The notes below the pieces were generated by a model, which was not told the DNA's origin, did no database searches, and worked only from the letters and a program-made list of their open reading frames with translations. From an uncultured Pelagibacteraceae bacterium (GTDB lineage Bacteria; Pseudomonadota; Alphaproteobacteria; Pelagibacterales; Pelagibacteraceae): 64,000 bases of DNA. Made by a program: the position numbers and the translations under genes. Below are positions 39,634-51,398 of the stretch, one piece after another; position 1 is the stretch's first letter; each line of letters starts with the position of its first letter. The stretch is taken from positions 52,348-116,347 of the forward strand of contig CACFAI010000004.1 of the NCBI GenBank assembly GCA_902564265.1. The letters are read 5' to 3'.

Positions 39634-41031
39634 ATGAGGGGCTACAGATCAATATTTTCAATTATAATTTTTATATTTTTCAGTCACTCAGCAATTTCAC
39701 AAGAACGACCCGCTTCATTTGCTGATTTAACTGAAAAGTTAATGCCTGCCGTTGTAAACATTTCAACATCTACAACTGTTGTTAAAAACGTAAATCCTTT
39801 TCCATTTGAATTCCCACCAGGATCACCTTTTGAAGATATGTTTAAAGAATTTGGAACACCTCAAAAAAGAAAATCAAGCGCTTTGGGTTCAGGCTTTATA
39901 ATTGATAAAAAAGGAATTGTTATAACTAACAACCACGTAATTCAAGGTGCAGAAGATATATTCATTAGAACAAATGAAAATAAAGAATATAAAGCAAAAA
40001 TTTTAGGAACCGATCCTTTGTCTGATGTTGCGGTTTTACAAATTATTACTGATGATAAATTTGAAACAGTAAAATTTGGAAATTCAGATACTGCAAGAAT
40101 TGGAGATTGGGTCATAGCAATTGGAAATCCATTTGGATTAGGCGGAACTGTAACCGCAGGAATAGTTTCAGCAAGAAATAGAAACATTGGTATGGCACGT
40201 TATGAAGATTTTATTCAAACTGATGCATCTATAAACTCAGGAAATTCTGGAGGTCCTTTATTTAATATGAAAGGAGAAGTTGTTGGAATTAATACTGCTA
40301 TATTAGGTCAATCAGGTTCTATAGGTATTGGATTTGCCATACCATCGAACAGTGCCAAACTTGTAATAGATCAACTTTTAGAATTTGGTGAAACAAAAAG
40401 GGGTTGGTTAGGAGTAAGAATACAAACAGTTACAAAAGAAATAGCAGATGTAGAAAAATTGAAAAAAGCTCGAGGCGCATTAGTTGCAAGTGTTGCGCCG
40501 GGTAGTCCATCAGATAAAGCTGGGATAAAAGATGGTGATATAATTCTAGAGTTTGATGGTAAAAAGATTAATGAGATGCAAGAACTACCACTAATCGTTG
40601 CACAAACAAAAGTTGGAAAAGTTGTTAATGTAAAAATTTGGAGAAATAAAAAAGAAATCACAAAAAAAATTACTTTAGGAAGATTAGAAACTTCCGAGGA
40701 CTTTAAGGCAGAAAAACCAACAAAACCTAAAGCGACTTTCATAGAAGGTTTAAAAATTGAAGTAAGAAAAATAACAAGAGATGACTTAGTGGAGAAAAAA
40801 ATTCCATTAAACACAACTGGAGTTGTGATCACAAAGATAGATACAGAAAGCCCTATTAATTATCTTAAAGTTGGTGATTTAATTGTAGAAGCTCAAAAAA
40901 GAAATATTAAGAGTGCAATAGAACTTAATAATTTAGTAAATGCAGCTTTAAAAACATCAAGTAAAACAATTTTAATAGCTGTAATTAACGATCAAAATCA
41001 AAAAAGATATATAGGTGTCAAATTAAAATAA
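39634..41031 (+). CDS. degP: DegP/Do-type periplasmic serine protease
   Basis: A 465-residue HtrA-family protease and chaperone for misfolded envelope proteins. A signal peptide (about 1-22) precedes the trypsin-like domain with catalytic H101 (TNNHVIQGA), D131 (DPLSDVAVL) and S205 (NSGNSGGPLF). A PDZ domain follows (RGWLGVRIQTVT...), and a second, more divergent PDZ-like part closes the protein. The hflK-hflC-DUF2065-degP order is a familiar alphaproteobacterial operon. Confidence 0.95.
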   Translation: MRGYRSIFSIIIFIFFSHSAISQERPASFADLTEKLMPAVVNISTSTTVVKNVNPFPFEFPPGSPFEDMFKEFGTPQKRKSSALGSGFIIDKKGIVITNNHVIQGAEDIFIRTNENKEYKAKILGTDPLSDVAVLQIITDDKFETVKFGNSDTARIGDWVIAIGNPFGLGGTVTAGIVSARNRNIGMARYEDFIQTDASINSGNSGGPLFNMKGEVVGINTAILGQSGSIGIGFAIPSNSAKLVIDQLLEFGETKRGWLGVRIQTVTKEIADVEKLKKARGALVASVAPGSPSDKAGIKDGDIILEFDGKKINEMQELPLIVAQTKVGKVVNVKIWRNKKEITKKITLGRLETSEDFKAEKPTKPKATFIEGLKIEVRKITRDDLVEKKIPLNTTGVVITKIDTESPINYLKVGDLIVEAQKRNIKSAIELNNLVNAALKTSSKTILIAVINDQNQKRYIGVKLK

Positions 41032-41032
41032 C

Positions 41033-41944
41033 ATGGACTACAAGTCCAAAATTATTCTTATTGCTGGTCCCACAGCGTCTGGAAAATCAAAAATAGCAAT
41101 TAACTTAGCGAAAAAAATTAATGGAGAAATTATTAATGCTGACAGTATGCAAGTTTATAAACAACTTAAAATTCTTACAGCAAGACCTTCAGAAAAAGAT
41201 CAAAAAAATATTAAACACCATTTATTTGGCATCATTGATGTGCGTAAAAGGTTTTCAACTGGCAAATGGCTTAAAAAATGTATCAAAATAATTAATCTTA
41301 TTAGAAAAAAGAATAAAACGCCAATTATTGTTGGTGGAACCGGTTTGTATTTTAAAGCTTTAGTGGATGGGCTAGTAAGAATTCCAAAATTTAAATCTTC
41401 AGAAAAAAACAAGATATTAAAGCTTCACAATAAATTGGGACAGAAGCAATTTTATAAAAAATTAATAAAATTAGATCCTATCTCTGAAAAATTTGTGAAT
41501 TCAAATGATGTGAATAGATCAATAAGAGCATACGAAGTTAAAAAACTAACAAAAAAATCATTATATAAGTGGTTTAAAGAGACAAAGATATTTTTTGATA
41601 AGAGCGATTTTGTGATGACTTATGTAGATTATCCAAGAGACAAACTAATAAAGAATATCAAAAAAAGAATTGATAAGATGTTTTATTTAGGAGCCATAAA
41701 AGAAGTTGAGAAATTCAATCTCATTAAAATTAACAAACTGAATAGCGTTAACCATGTGATTGGTATTAAAGAGATTAACTCTTATTTAAGTAAAAAAGCT
41801 GAATTGAACGATATTAAAGAACAGATATTAATAAAAACTAGACAATACGCCAAAAGACAGAGCACTTGGTCTAGAGGTCATATGATTAATTGGCACAAAA
41901 TTGATCCAAAATCAAAAAATCCATTCAAAAAAATTTTAAAATAA
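41033..41944 (+). CDS. miaA: tRNA dimethylallyltransferase MiaA
   Basis: A 303-residue enzyme that adds dimethylallyl to A37 of tRNAs reading UNN codons. P-loop GPTASGKS (12-19), NADSMQVYKQL near 37-47, and a later HHLFGIIDV and KRQSTWSRG near the end are characteristic. It starts one base after degP. The usual alphaproteobacterial neighbours of ilvB follow. Confidence 0.95.
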   Translation: MDYKSKIILIAGPTASGKSKIAINLAKKINGEIINADSMQVYKQLKILTARPSEKDQKNIKHHLFGIIDVRKRFSTGKWLKKCIKIINLIRKKNKTPIIVGGTGLYFKALVDGLVRIPKFKSSEKNKILKLHNKLGQKQFYKKLIKLDPISEKFVNSNDVNRSIRAYEVKKLTKKSLYKWFKETKIFFDKSDFVMTYVDYPRDKLIKNIKKRIDKMFYLGAIKEVEKFNLIKINKLNSVNHVIGIKEINSYLSKKAELNDIKEQILIKTRQYAKRQSTWSRGHMINWHKIDPKSKNPFKKILK

Positions 41945-41957
41945 TTTCTGCTAAAAC

Positions 41958-41993
41958 TTGACCAATTAGCTCAACTTCAGCTAGATTGGCCAA
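41958..41993 (+). promoter_or_regulatory. Strong hairpin directly before the ilvB start codon
   Basis: TTGACCAATTAGCT (41958-41971) and AGCTAGATTGGCCAA (41979-41993) form a 13-bp stem with one mismatch, one bulge and a 7-base loop, CAACTTC. The ATG begins at the next base, so the stem covers where the ribosome would bind. The same bases hold a TTGACC-N18-TAGATT promoter-like pair that would start transcription at the ATG. It could be an RNA switch or attenuator, or an operator over a leaderless promoter. Confidence 0.55.
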
Positions 41994-43760
41994 ATGTCTA
42001 AATTATATTCAGGTGCAGAAATTGTTTTTAAATGTCTTGAGGATCAAGATGTTGAATACATATTTGGTTATCCTGGTGGTGCAGTTCTTCCAATTTATGA
42101 TGAACTAAAAAATCATGAAAGCATAAAACATATTTTAGTAAGACATGAACAAGGTGCGGGACATGCAGCAGAAGGATACGCAAGATCTTCGGGTAAGCCT
42201 GGTGTAGTATTAGTTACTTCAGGACCAGGAGCAACAAATGTTGTTACCGCTTTGACAGATGCATACATGGACTCTATACCATTAGTTTGTATATCTGGGC
42301 AAGTTCCGACTCATTTAATTGGCACAGATGCATTTCAGGAATGTGATACAACAGGAATAACAAGACCATGTACAAAACATAATTGGCTTGTAAAAGATGT
42401 AAAAGATTTATCAAAAATTATACACAAAGCTTTTGAAGTTGCTACAACTGGAAGACCAGGTCCTGTCTTGGTTGATATACCAAAAGATATTCAGTTTCAA
42501 AAGACAAAATATGTAAATTCGATTAAAAGAAAAAAATTAAACGGCAAAATTCATAATAAATTTAATCAAAGTGAAATCGATCAACTTGTAAAGTTGATGA
42601 TTAATTCATCTAGACCAATCTTGTATACTGGTGGAGGTGTAATTAATTCTGGGCCTAGAGCTAGCGAGTTATTAAGAGAACTTGTATCACTTACGGGTTT
42701 TCCAATAACTTCTACTTTGCAGGGCTTAGGATCATACCCTGGTGATGATAATCAATTTTTAGGAATGCTTGGTATGCACGGAACCTATGAAGCAAACAAT
42801 GCAATGCATGATTGTGATTTGATGATTAACATTGGCGCAAGGTTTGATGATAGAATAACTGGAAAGATAGATGAATTTTCACCAAAATCTAAAAAAGTTC
42901 ATATAGATATCGATCCATCGTCCATCAATAAAAATGTAAAAGTTGATTTACCAATTGTTGGTGATGTTTCTGAGGTGATGCTTTCGGTAATTAAGACACT
43001 TAAGAAAAAAAATCCAAATTTTGCAAGTTCTAATAAAGAAAAAACTTCAAATTGGTGGGAGAAAATTTCTGAATGGAGATCGGTCAACTCACTTAATTTT
43101 ATAAATAGTGATAAAACTATAAAACCACAACACGCTATTCAAAGATTGTATGAACTTACAAAAGATAAAGATACTTATATAACTACTGAAGTAGGCCAAC
43201 ATCAAATGTGGGCAGCGCAACATTATAAATTTAATAAACCAAACAGATGGATGACGTCTGGAGGTTTGGGAACAATGGGATACGGTTTGCCTGCAGCAGT
43301 TGGCGTTCAAATTGCACATCCTGATAAATTAGTGGTTGATATAGCAGGAGAGGCCTCTGTGTTAATGACAATACAAGAAATGTCTACAGCAGTTCAATAT
43401 AATTTACCTATTAAAATTTTTATTTTAAACAACGAGTATATGGGAATGGTAAGGCAATGGCAGGAACTTCTTCACGAAAAAAATTATTCAGAAAGTTACA
43501 CTGCAGCGCTTCCAGATTTTGTAACACTAGCTGAAGCTTATGGATGTGTCGGTATAAGAGCCAAAACTCCTGATGAACTTGATGAAAAAATTAAAGAAAT
43601 GATAAACGTAAACAAACCTGTCATTTTTGATTGTCTAGTTGATAAAGAGGAAAATTGTTTTCCAATGATACCGTCTGGTAAACCACATAACCAAATGTTG
43701 TTAGGTCCAAACGATCAAAAAGAAAATAAGATCACTGGAAAAGGAAAAACTTTAGTTTAA
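41994..43760 (+). CDS. ilvB: Acetolactate synthase large subunit
   Basis: A 588-residue thiamine-diphosphate enzyme for the first common step of valine, leucine and isoleucine synthesis. The catalytic glutamate E52 is in RHEQGAGHAAEGYARSSG. The FAD-binding central domain and C-terminal ThDP domain (GLGTMGYGLPAAVG) follow. The metal-binding GDG-type motif reads GEAS at 452-455, with Glu replacing the usual Asp, and ends at ILNNEYMGMVRQWQ. The ilvH stop-start overlap shows coupled expression with the regulatory subunit. Confidence 0.96.
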   Translation: MSKLYSGAEIVFKCLEDQDVEYIFGYPGGAVLPIYDELKNHESIKHILVRHEQGAGHAAEGYARSSGKPGVVLVTSGPGATNVVTALTDAYMDSIPLVCISGQVPTHLIGTDAFQECDTTGITRPCTKHNWLVKDVKDLSKIIHKAFEVATTGRPGPVLVDIPKDIQFQKTKYVNSIKRKKLNGKIHNKFNQSEIDQLVKLMINSSRPILYTGGGVINSGPRASELLRELVSLTGFPITSTLQGLGSYPGDDNQFLGMLGMHGTYEANNAMHDCDLMINIGARFDDRITGKIDEFSPKSKKVHIDIDPSSINKNVKVDLPIVGDVSEVMLSVIKTLKKKNPNFASSNKEKTSNWWEKISEWRSVNSLNFINSDKTIKPQHAIQRLYELTKDKDTYITTEVGQHQMWAAQHYKFNKPNRWMTSGGLGTMGYGLPAAVGVQIAHPDKLVVDIAGEASVLMTIQEMSTAVQYNLPIKIFILNNEYMGMVRQWQELLHEKNYSESYTAALPDFVTLAEAYGCVGIRAKTPDELDEKIKEMINVNKPVIFDCLVDKEENCFPMIPSGKPHNQMLLGPNDQKENKITGKGKTLV

Positions 43761-44308
43761 TGTCGAAACCTAAATCAGCTTATAGCATCCCTGGAAAAAA
43801 ACAAAAAAATGATACACATGTTATTGTTGTTTGGGTCGATAATGAGGCAGGTGTTTTAGCAAGAGTTGTAGGTTTATTTTCTGGAAGAGGATACAACATC
43901 GAGTCTTTAGCAGTTGCTGAAGTAGATCCAAAGTTGAATATTTCAAGAATTACAATTGTTACAACAGGTACACCACAGGTAATAGAACAGATTAAACTCC
44001 AATTAGGAAAATTAGTACCTGTTCATAAAGTTGCTGATTTTATGAGAGGTGATAAAAAAATCATTTTTAAAGAAATGGCTTTGCTCAAGATTGTTGGAAA
44101 CAATGTAAAAAGAAAGAAAGCTGTTAAGTTTTGCAAAAAATTTAATCCTGTTGTATTAGATAAGACAAATAAATCAGTAGTTATACAAATTACTGCTTTA
44201 AGGAGAGAGATAGATACTATAATGAATGATCTTAAAAAAACTGGTCTAGTGAGTGTATCAAGAACTGGCGCTGTCGCAATGACTAGAGGAGCTGAAGTTT
44301 TTAAATAA
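43760..44308 (+). CDS. ilvH: Acetolactate synthase small (regulatory) subunit
   Basis: A 182-residue subunit with an N-terminal ACT domain (NEAGVLARVVGLFSGRGYNIESLAV) that binds valine for feedback control and a C-terminal domain that contacts the large subunit. Length and order are normal. It overlaps ilvB by one base. Confidence 0.95.
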   Translation: MSKPKSAYSIPGKKQKNDTHVIVVWVDNEAGVLARVVGLFSGRGYNIESLAVAEVDPKLNISRITIVTTGTPQVIEQIKLQLGKLVPVHKVADFMRGDKKIIFKEMALLKIVGNNVKRKKAVKFCKKFNPVVLDKTNKSVVIQITALRREIDTIMNDLKKTGLVSVSRTGAVAMTRGAEVFK

Positions 44309-45346
<1,038 letters not shown>

Positions 45347-45385
45347 ATAAAATCCTTATTTTTAAAAATTAAGAACTCTTTTATT

Positions 45386-45413
45386 TTGCAATCTGTGCTA
45401 GAGAATGTATTAT
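45386..45413 (+). promoter_or_regulatory. Candidate leuA promoter
   Basis: TTGCAA (45386-45391) and TATTAT (45408-45413) are 16 bases apart in the 91-base gap before leuA. Transcription would start near 45420, giving a leader of about 18 bases with no evident ribosome binding site. Confidence 0.45.
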
Positions 45414-45437
45414 CTCATTAATTAAATTTATTATTAT

Positions 45438-47012
45438 ATGAGTGATAAGGAAAAAGTTTATATTTTCGACACAACAATGAGAGACGGCGAGCAGTCACCT
45501 GGCGCCTCAATGAGTGTTGAGGAAAAAATTCAAATCTCAAGAGTGTTTGATGAGATGGGAATTGATATAATTGAGGCAGGATTTCCAATTTCATCTCCAG
45601 GTGATTTCGAAGCAGTTTCAGAAATTAGTAAAAGTGTGAAAAATTCTATACCATGTGGTTTATCTAGAGCTTTAAAAAAAGATATAGATGCTTGTCACGA
45701 GTCACTTAAATTTGCAAAAAGATTTAGAATTCATACTTTTATTTCTACTAGCCCTGTTCATATGAAGCACAAGCTTGATATGACCAATGACCAAGTTTTA
45801 GATGCAATAAAAGAAAGTGTTACTTACGCAAGAAAATTTACAAACGATGTAGAATGGTCTTGTGAAGATGGAACAAGAACAGATTTAGATTTTATGTGCA
45901 AAACTATTGAGTTAGCAATTAAATGTGGTGCGTCTACAATCAATATACCTGATACTGTTGGTTATTCAATCCCTGAGGAGTTTGCTCGAACAATAATTCA
46001 TATAAAAAACAATGTCCCAAATATTGATAAAGCAATCATATCAGCACACTGTCACAACGATTTAGGTTTAGCTGTTGCTAATGCTTTAGCAGGTCTATCA
46101 GCAGGTGTAAGACAAATTGAATGTACTATAAATGGAATTGGAGAAAGAGCGGGTAACGCTGCGCTAGAAGAAATTGTGATGGCTATTAAAACAAGAAATG
46201 ATTTAATGCCATATGAAACAGGAATTAAAACTGAACTCATTAGTAAAGCTTCAAAGATAGTTTCAAATGCTACTGGATTTCCAGTTCAATTTAATAAAGC
46301 TATAGTTGGTAAAAATGCTTTTGCACATGAGTCAGGAATTCATCAAGATGGGATGTTAAAAAATAGAGAGACATATGAAATTATGACACCAGAAAGTGTG
46401 GGTGTTAAAAAAACATCCTTAGTAATGGGTAAACATTCTGGAAGACACGCGTTTAAAGATAAATTAGGTGATTTAGGATACTCTGATTTAACTGATGATG
46501 TTGTACAAGCAGCATTTGGAAAATTTAAAGTTTTAGCAGATAAAAAAAAGCACGTTTATGATGAAGATATAATTGCTTTAGTAGATGATAGCTTAATAAT
46601 TGATAACAAAATAAACGCGATCAACCTTAAATCTTTGAAAGTTTTTGCAGGAACGGGAGAGCCTCAAAAAGCAGAGATGACACTTGATGTTTTTGGTGAA
46701 ATTAAAAAAACTTCGCAGACAGGAGATGGCCCTGTTGATGCGACATTTAAGTGTATAAAAGCTTTATATCCGCATGACATGAAGCTTTTATTGTACCAAG
46801 TTCATGCCGTAACAGAAGGCACTGATGCTCAGGCGACAGTGAGTGTCAAGATTGAGGAAAATGATAGATCTACAGTTGGACAATCTGCAGATACTGATAC
46901 ACTAGTTGCGTCAGCAAATGCTTACTTGAATGCATTGAATAAAATGTTAATAAAGCGAGAGAAAAAAGCTATGAACGAAAGTATTAAACACCAAAAAGTA
47001 AAGGGAATTTAA
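45438..47012 (+). CDS. leuA: 2-Isopropylmalate synthase LeuA
   Basis: A 524-residue enzyme that condenses 2-ketoisovalerate with acetyl-CoA as the first step of leucine synthesis. The HMGL-like TIM barrel begins TTMRDGEQSPGASM (12-25) and has the metal-binding SAHCHNDLGLAVAN. The C-terminal LeuA dimer domain (leucine feedback site) follows from about 395, with GDGPVDATFKC. It directly abuts mreB, so the leucine gene and the cell-shape genes may share a transcript. Confidence 0.96.
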   Translation: MSDKEKVYIFDTTMRDGEQSPGASMSVEEKIQISRVFDEMGIDIIEAGFPISSPGDFEAVSEISKSVKNSIPCGLSRALKKDIDACHESLKFAKRFRIHTFISTSPVHMKHKLDMTNDQVLDAIKESVTYARKFTNDVEWSCEDGTRTDLDFMCKTIELAIKCGASTINIPDTVGYSIPEEFARTIIHIKNNVPNIDKAIISAHCHNDLGLAVANALAGLSAGVRQIECTINGIGERAGNAALEEIVMAIKTRNDLMPYETGIKTELISKASKIVSNATGFPVQFNKAIVGKNAFAHESGIHQDGMLKNRETYEIMTPESVGVKKTSLVMGKHSGRHAFKDKLGDLGYSDLTDDVVQAAFGKFKVLADKKKHVYDEDIIALVDDSLIIDNKINAINLKSLKVFAGTGEPQKAEMTLDVFGEIKKTSQTGDGPVDATFKCIKALYPHDMKLLLYQVHAVTEGTDAQATVSVKIEENDRSTVGQSADTDTLVASANAYLNALNKMLIKREKKAMNESIKHQKVKGI

Positions 47013-48047
<1,035 letters not shown>

Positions 48048-48053
48048 TAAACG

Positions 48054-48914
48054 ATGCAAACAAACAGAGATGATTTCATTATTGCAATCAGATCTGCATT
48101 TCTTAAAAAAGGAAATCAACAGAGATTTTCACTTATAGCCCTTATTTTTTTTTCAATCTTTATAATAGTACTGGGCAAATATAATTTTAAGGGTATAAAC
48201 TTTTTAAAATTATCTATAAAAGAAATCGTTTATAGAACAACATTTATTGTATCTGTTCCAGAAAACTTTTTCATAAGTAGCTATCAAACAATACGTAATC
48301 ACTTTAATTTATATTCAAATTATGAAAATTTGAAAAAAGATTATGAAAACCTTAAGGCAACAAAGTTAAATACTGATTTCTTGAAATCCGAAAACGAGGC
48401 TCTTAAATCAAAAATAAATGATGTATCAACACAATCATCTGAGCTGTTAGCAAAAGTCATTATAGACAAAAAAAGTCCTTTTTTGAGATCTGTAATAGTT
48501 AATAGAGGCAGTAAGGATAATGTGATTTTAGGAATGGCTGTTTTAGATGAAAAATTTCTAGTTGGAAAGGTTGTTGAAGTAAATTATTCAACTTCAAGAG
48601 TTTTGTTATTATCTGATTTAAATAGTAAAATCCCCGTATCTATTGAACCAAATGGTGTTCAATCAATTCTTTCGGGTAGCGGATCTAGTTTTGGAGAAAT
48701 TCAATACATAAAAGAAGATTATGAACTAGAGAGTGACTCTGAAATTTTTACCTCTGGATCAGGAGGAATTTTTCGCTCTGGGATTCCTATCGGAAAAACG
48801 GTCGCTGATGAAAAAATTGGTCTTGATACTATTAAAGTTAAATTTCACTCAGATTTTTCGCAATTGCGTTTGGTAAAAATAGTATCTTTTGAAGAGGTAA
48901 AACAAAATGATTGA
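48054..48914 (+). CDS. mreC: Rod-shape protein MreC
   Basis: A 286-residue bitopic protein of the elongasome. A membrane helix (about 26-41) is followed by a coiled coil (about 82-115, YENLKKDYENLKATKLNT...) and the two beta-barrel domains with VNRGSKDNVILGMAV and the glycine-rich GSGGIFRSGIPIG that typify MreC. It activates PBP2-RodA. It overlaps mreD by eight bases. Confidence 0.93.
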   Translation: MQTNRDDFIIAIRSAFLKKGNQQRFSLIALIFFSIFIIVLGKYNFKGINFLKLSIKEIVYRTTFIVSVPENFFISSYQTIRNHFNLYSNYENLKKDYENLKATKLNTDFLKSENEALKSKINDVSTQSSELLAKVIIDKKSPFLRSVIVNRGSKDNVILGMAVLDEKFLVGKVVEVNYSTSRVLLLSDLNSKIPVSIEPNGVQSILSGSGSSFGEIQYIKEDYELESDSEIFTSGSGGIFRSGIPIGKTVADEKIGLDTIKVKFHSDFSQLRLVKIVSFEEVKQND

Positions 48915-49416
48915 AATTTCAAAAATATCAATTTTAAGAAAAATTTTTAATTCTTTACCCATTATTATATTATTTATATCAGTTCTTAACGAATTTGATT
49001 TTAATTATCTTAATTTTAAATATTTCTCTTTCAATTTTCCATTTATATTAATTTTTTACTGGAGCTTAAAAGGTGGAGAAAAACTAGGATATGGACTTGT
49101 TTTTGTTGCAGGGTTGATAAATGATGTTGTTGTTGGGTTACCTATGGGGATAAGCAGTCTTTCATATCTGTTAATATGCGGGTTTGCAGTGTACTTAAGA
49201 AATATCACTTTAAGACCAAATTTAGTTAAAGATTGGCTTTTTTTTCTATTCACTATCTCTTTTGTAAATTCAATAGTTTATATTTTATTAAACATATTTT
49301 TTCATATAGATATGAATTATTACTTTCTATTTTTTAATATAATTTTTACATTTATGCTTTATTATATTTTTTCATATATTTTTGATTACTACTCAAAATT
49401 TAATATTACGAGATAA
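48907..49416 (+). CDS. mreD: Rod-shape protein MreD
   Basis: A 169-residue integral membrane protein with about five helices and the family segment GLINDVVVGLPMGISSLSYLL in the middle. It works with MreC. The sequence is otherwise weakly conserved; position between mreC and mrdA confirms it. Confidence 0.88.
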   Translation: MIEISKISILRKIFNSLPIIILFISVLNEFDFNYLNFKYFSFNFPFILIFYWSLKGGEKLGYGLVFVAGLINDVVVGLPMGISSLSYLLICGFAVYLRNITLRPNLVKDWLFFLFTISFVNSIVYILLNIFFHIDMNYYFLFFNIIFTFMLYYIFSYIFDYYSKFNITR

Positions 49417-49418
49417 TT

Positions 49419-51398
49419 ATGTTTGATGGTGGAGGAGATTCAGGATACAAAAAACTAAGCACAGTAAATAGAAGAATGTTCGTTATGACTGCTGCTAAAC
49501 TAGTAATATTTGGCGGAATTATAACGAGACTTTTCACACTTCAAATAAATGAGAATAAAAAATATCTAACTTTATCCGATAAAAATCGATTAAGAGAATG
49601 GAGATTGCCTCCTGAAAGAGGAGATTTTGAGGATTATTTTGGAAATAAAATTGCAAGCAATCTTAAGGTTTATCAACTCCATGTAGTACCTGAACAAGTT
49701 GAAGATTTTAGATATTTGATGATCAGATTGAGAGATATCTTAGATATAGATTCACAAACTTTTAAAAAAATTTTAAAGAGAAAAGATCAACAAAAGCCTT
49801 GGGAGACATTGATAATATCAGAGAAGTTAAGTTGGGATCAGTTTGCCAAAATAAATTTTTACCTTCATGAACTATCCGGTGCAAAACCTGTTCTATCAGT
49901 TGCGAGAAACTACCCTTATGATGAAAAATTTACTCATTTACTCGGCTATGTGGCTCAAGCAAGTGAAAAAGATTTAATTGAAAACGAGGTAATAAAAAAA
50001 AAACATGTTCCAGGTCTAAGAGTTGGTAAAATAGGATTAGAGAAAACTTATGAAAATCAATTGATAGGCTCGAATGGCATTCAAAGATACGAAGTAAATG
50101 CATATGGAAAAAGAATTAATCAAATCGATTTTGTTGAAGGAAGAAAAGGAACAAATATTAGGCTTACTGTAGATACAAAGATACAAACCCAATGTAACGA
50201 ACTTCTTAAGGATAAAGCAGGCTCAATATGCGTCATGGATATTTATACCGGAGAACTGATTGCAATGCATTCATCACCGTCTTTTGACCCAAATTTGTTT
50301 TTATACGGTATTAGTCATGAAAATTGGAATGCAATACTCACTAATCCAAAAAAACCTTTAATAAATAGATCTATACAAGGTTTATATCCTCCTGGATCAA
50401 CTATTAAACCAATTGTTGCACTTTCCGCACTTGAAAATGATGTGATCTCAACAAAGTTTAAAGTTAATTGCACTGGTAAAACAGAAATGTACGGGCAAAC
50501 ATATCATTGTTGGAAAGATACAGGCCACGGAATAGTTAACTTAAGAGATGCTCTTAAAGTATCCTGTGATACATTTTTTTATGAAATGTCAAGAAGACTT
50601 GGAGTGGATAGATTAAATATTACGGCAAAAAAATTTGGTTTAGGAGAAAAAGTATTTAATGGGACTTACAACGAAGAGAAAGAAGGATTAATACCATCAA
50701 CACAATGGAAAAAGAATGCACTAGGAAGAGGATGGGTTTTAGGAGAAACTTTAATTGCTGGTATAGGCCAAGGATATATGCAGACAACTCCACTTCAACT
50801 ATGTCTTATGACTGCGCAGTTAGCAAATGGAGGTTTTAAGATTAAACCTAAAATAATTTATGACAAAAAAAGTGATTCTTATGAAAAAATAAAGGCTGAA
50901 ATGGAAAAAAATAGAATTGAACTTTTAAGTCAGTTGCAACAAGAAGATCCATTGGTTGAATTTTCATTAGAGAGGAAAAAATCTGATACTAAACTTTATA
51001 AACCATTGTATAGAAACCAAGAGAATGTAAAATTTGTTCTTGAAGCTATGTTTGCATCTACAAATGAAGTTAGAGGCACATCTTACTCATCTAGAATAAG
51101 TGATAAAAAATATCAATTTGCGGGAAAAACTGGTACCTCCCAGGTCAAAAAAATTACTGAGATTCAAAGAGAACTTGATCTAGATATATCTCAAATTCCT
51201 TATAAAGAGAGAGATCATGCTTTATTTGTGGCATTTGGACCATATGTTAATCCACGATATGCTTTAAGTGTTTTTGTGGAACATGGTGGGTCGGGAAGTT
51301 CTGCTGCAGCACCTTTAGCAAAAAAACTATTTAAAACTATCGTTGATAGACACGAGGAAAGAGAAAAAATTAGAGAAAAAAGTTTAATGGAAATATAA
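49419..51398 (+). CDS. mrdA: Elongation transpeptidase PBP2 (MrdA)
   Basis: A 659-residue class B penicillin-binding protein for side-wall synthesis. Membrane helix at about 24-42, dimerisation domain starting RLREWRLPPERGDFED, then transpeptidase motifs S327-T-I-K330 (PGSTIKP), SCD in the SxN position (KVSCDTFFYEM), and K570-T-G. It is distinct from FtsI at 10067. rodA follows with no gap. Confidence 0.95.
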   Translation: MFDGGGDSGYKKLSTVNRRMFVMTAAKLVIFGGIITRLFTLQINENKKYLTLSDKNRLREWRLPPERGDFEDYFGNKIASNLKVYQLHVVPEQVEDFRYLMIRLRDILDIDSQTFKKILKRKDQQKPWETLIISEKLSWDQFAKINFYLHELSGAKPVLSVARNYPYDEKFTHLLGYVAQASEKDLIENEVIKKKHVPGLRVGKIGLEKTYENQLIGSNGIQRYEVNAYGKRINQIDFVEGRKGTNIRLTVDTKIQTQCNELLKDKAGSICVMDIYTGELIAMHSSPSFDPNLFLYGISHENWNAILTNPKKPLINRSIQGLYPPGSTIKPIVALSALENDVISTKFKVNCTGKTEMYGQTYHCWKDTGHGIVNLRDALKVSCDTFFYEMSRRLGVDRLNITAKKFGLGEKVFNGTYNEEKEGLIPSTQWKKNALGRGWVLGETLIAGIGQGYMQTTPLQLCLMTAQLANGGFKIKPKIIYDKKSDSYEKIKAEMEKNRIELLSQLQQEDPLVEFSLERKKSDTKLYKPLYRNQENVKFVLEAMFASTNEVRGTSYSSRISDKKYQFAGKTGTSQVKKITEIQRELDLDISQIPYKERDHALFVAFGPYVNPRYALSVFVEHGGSGSSAAAPLAKKLFKTIVDRHEEREKIREKSLMEI

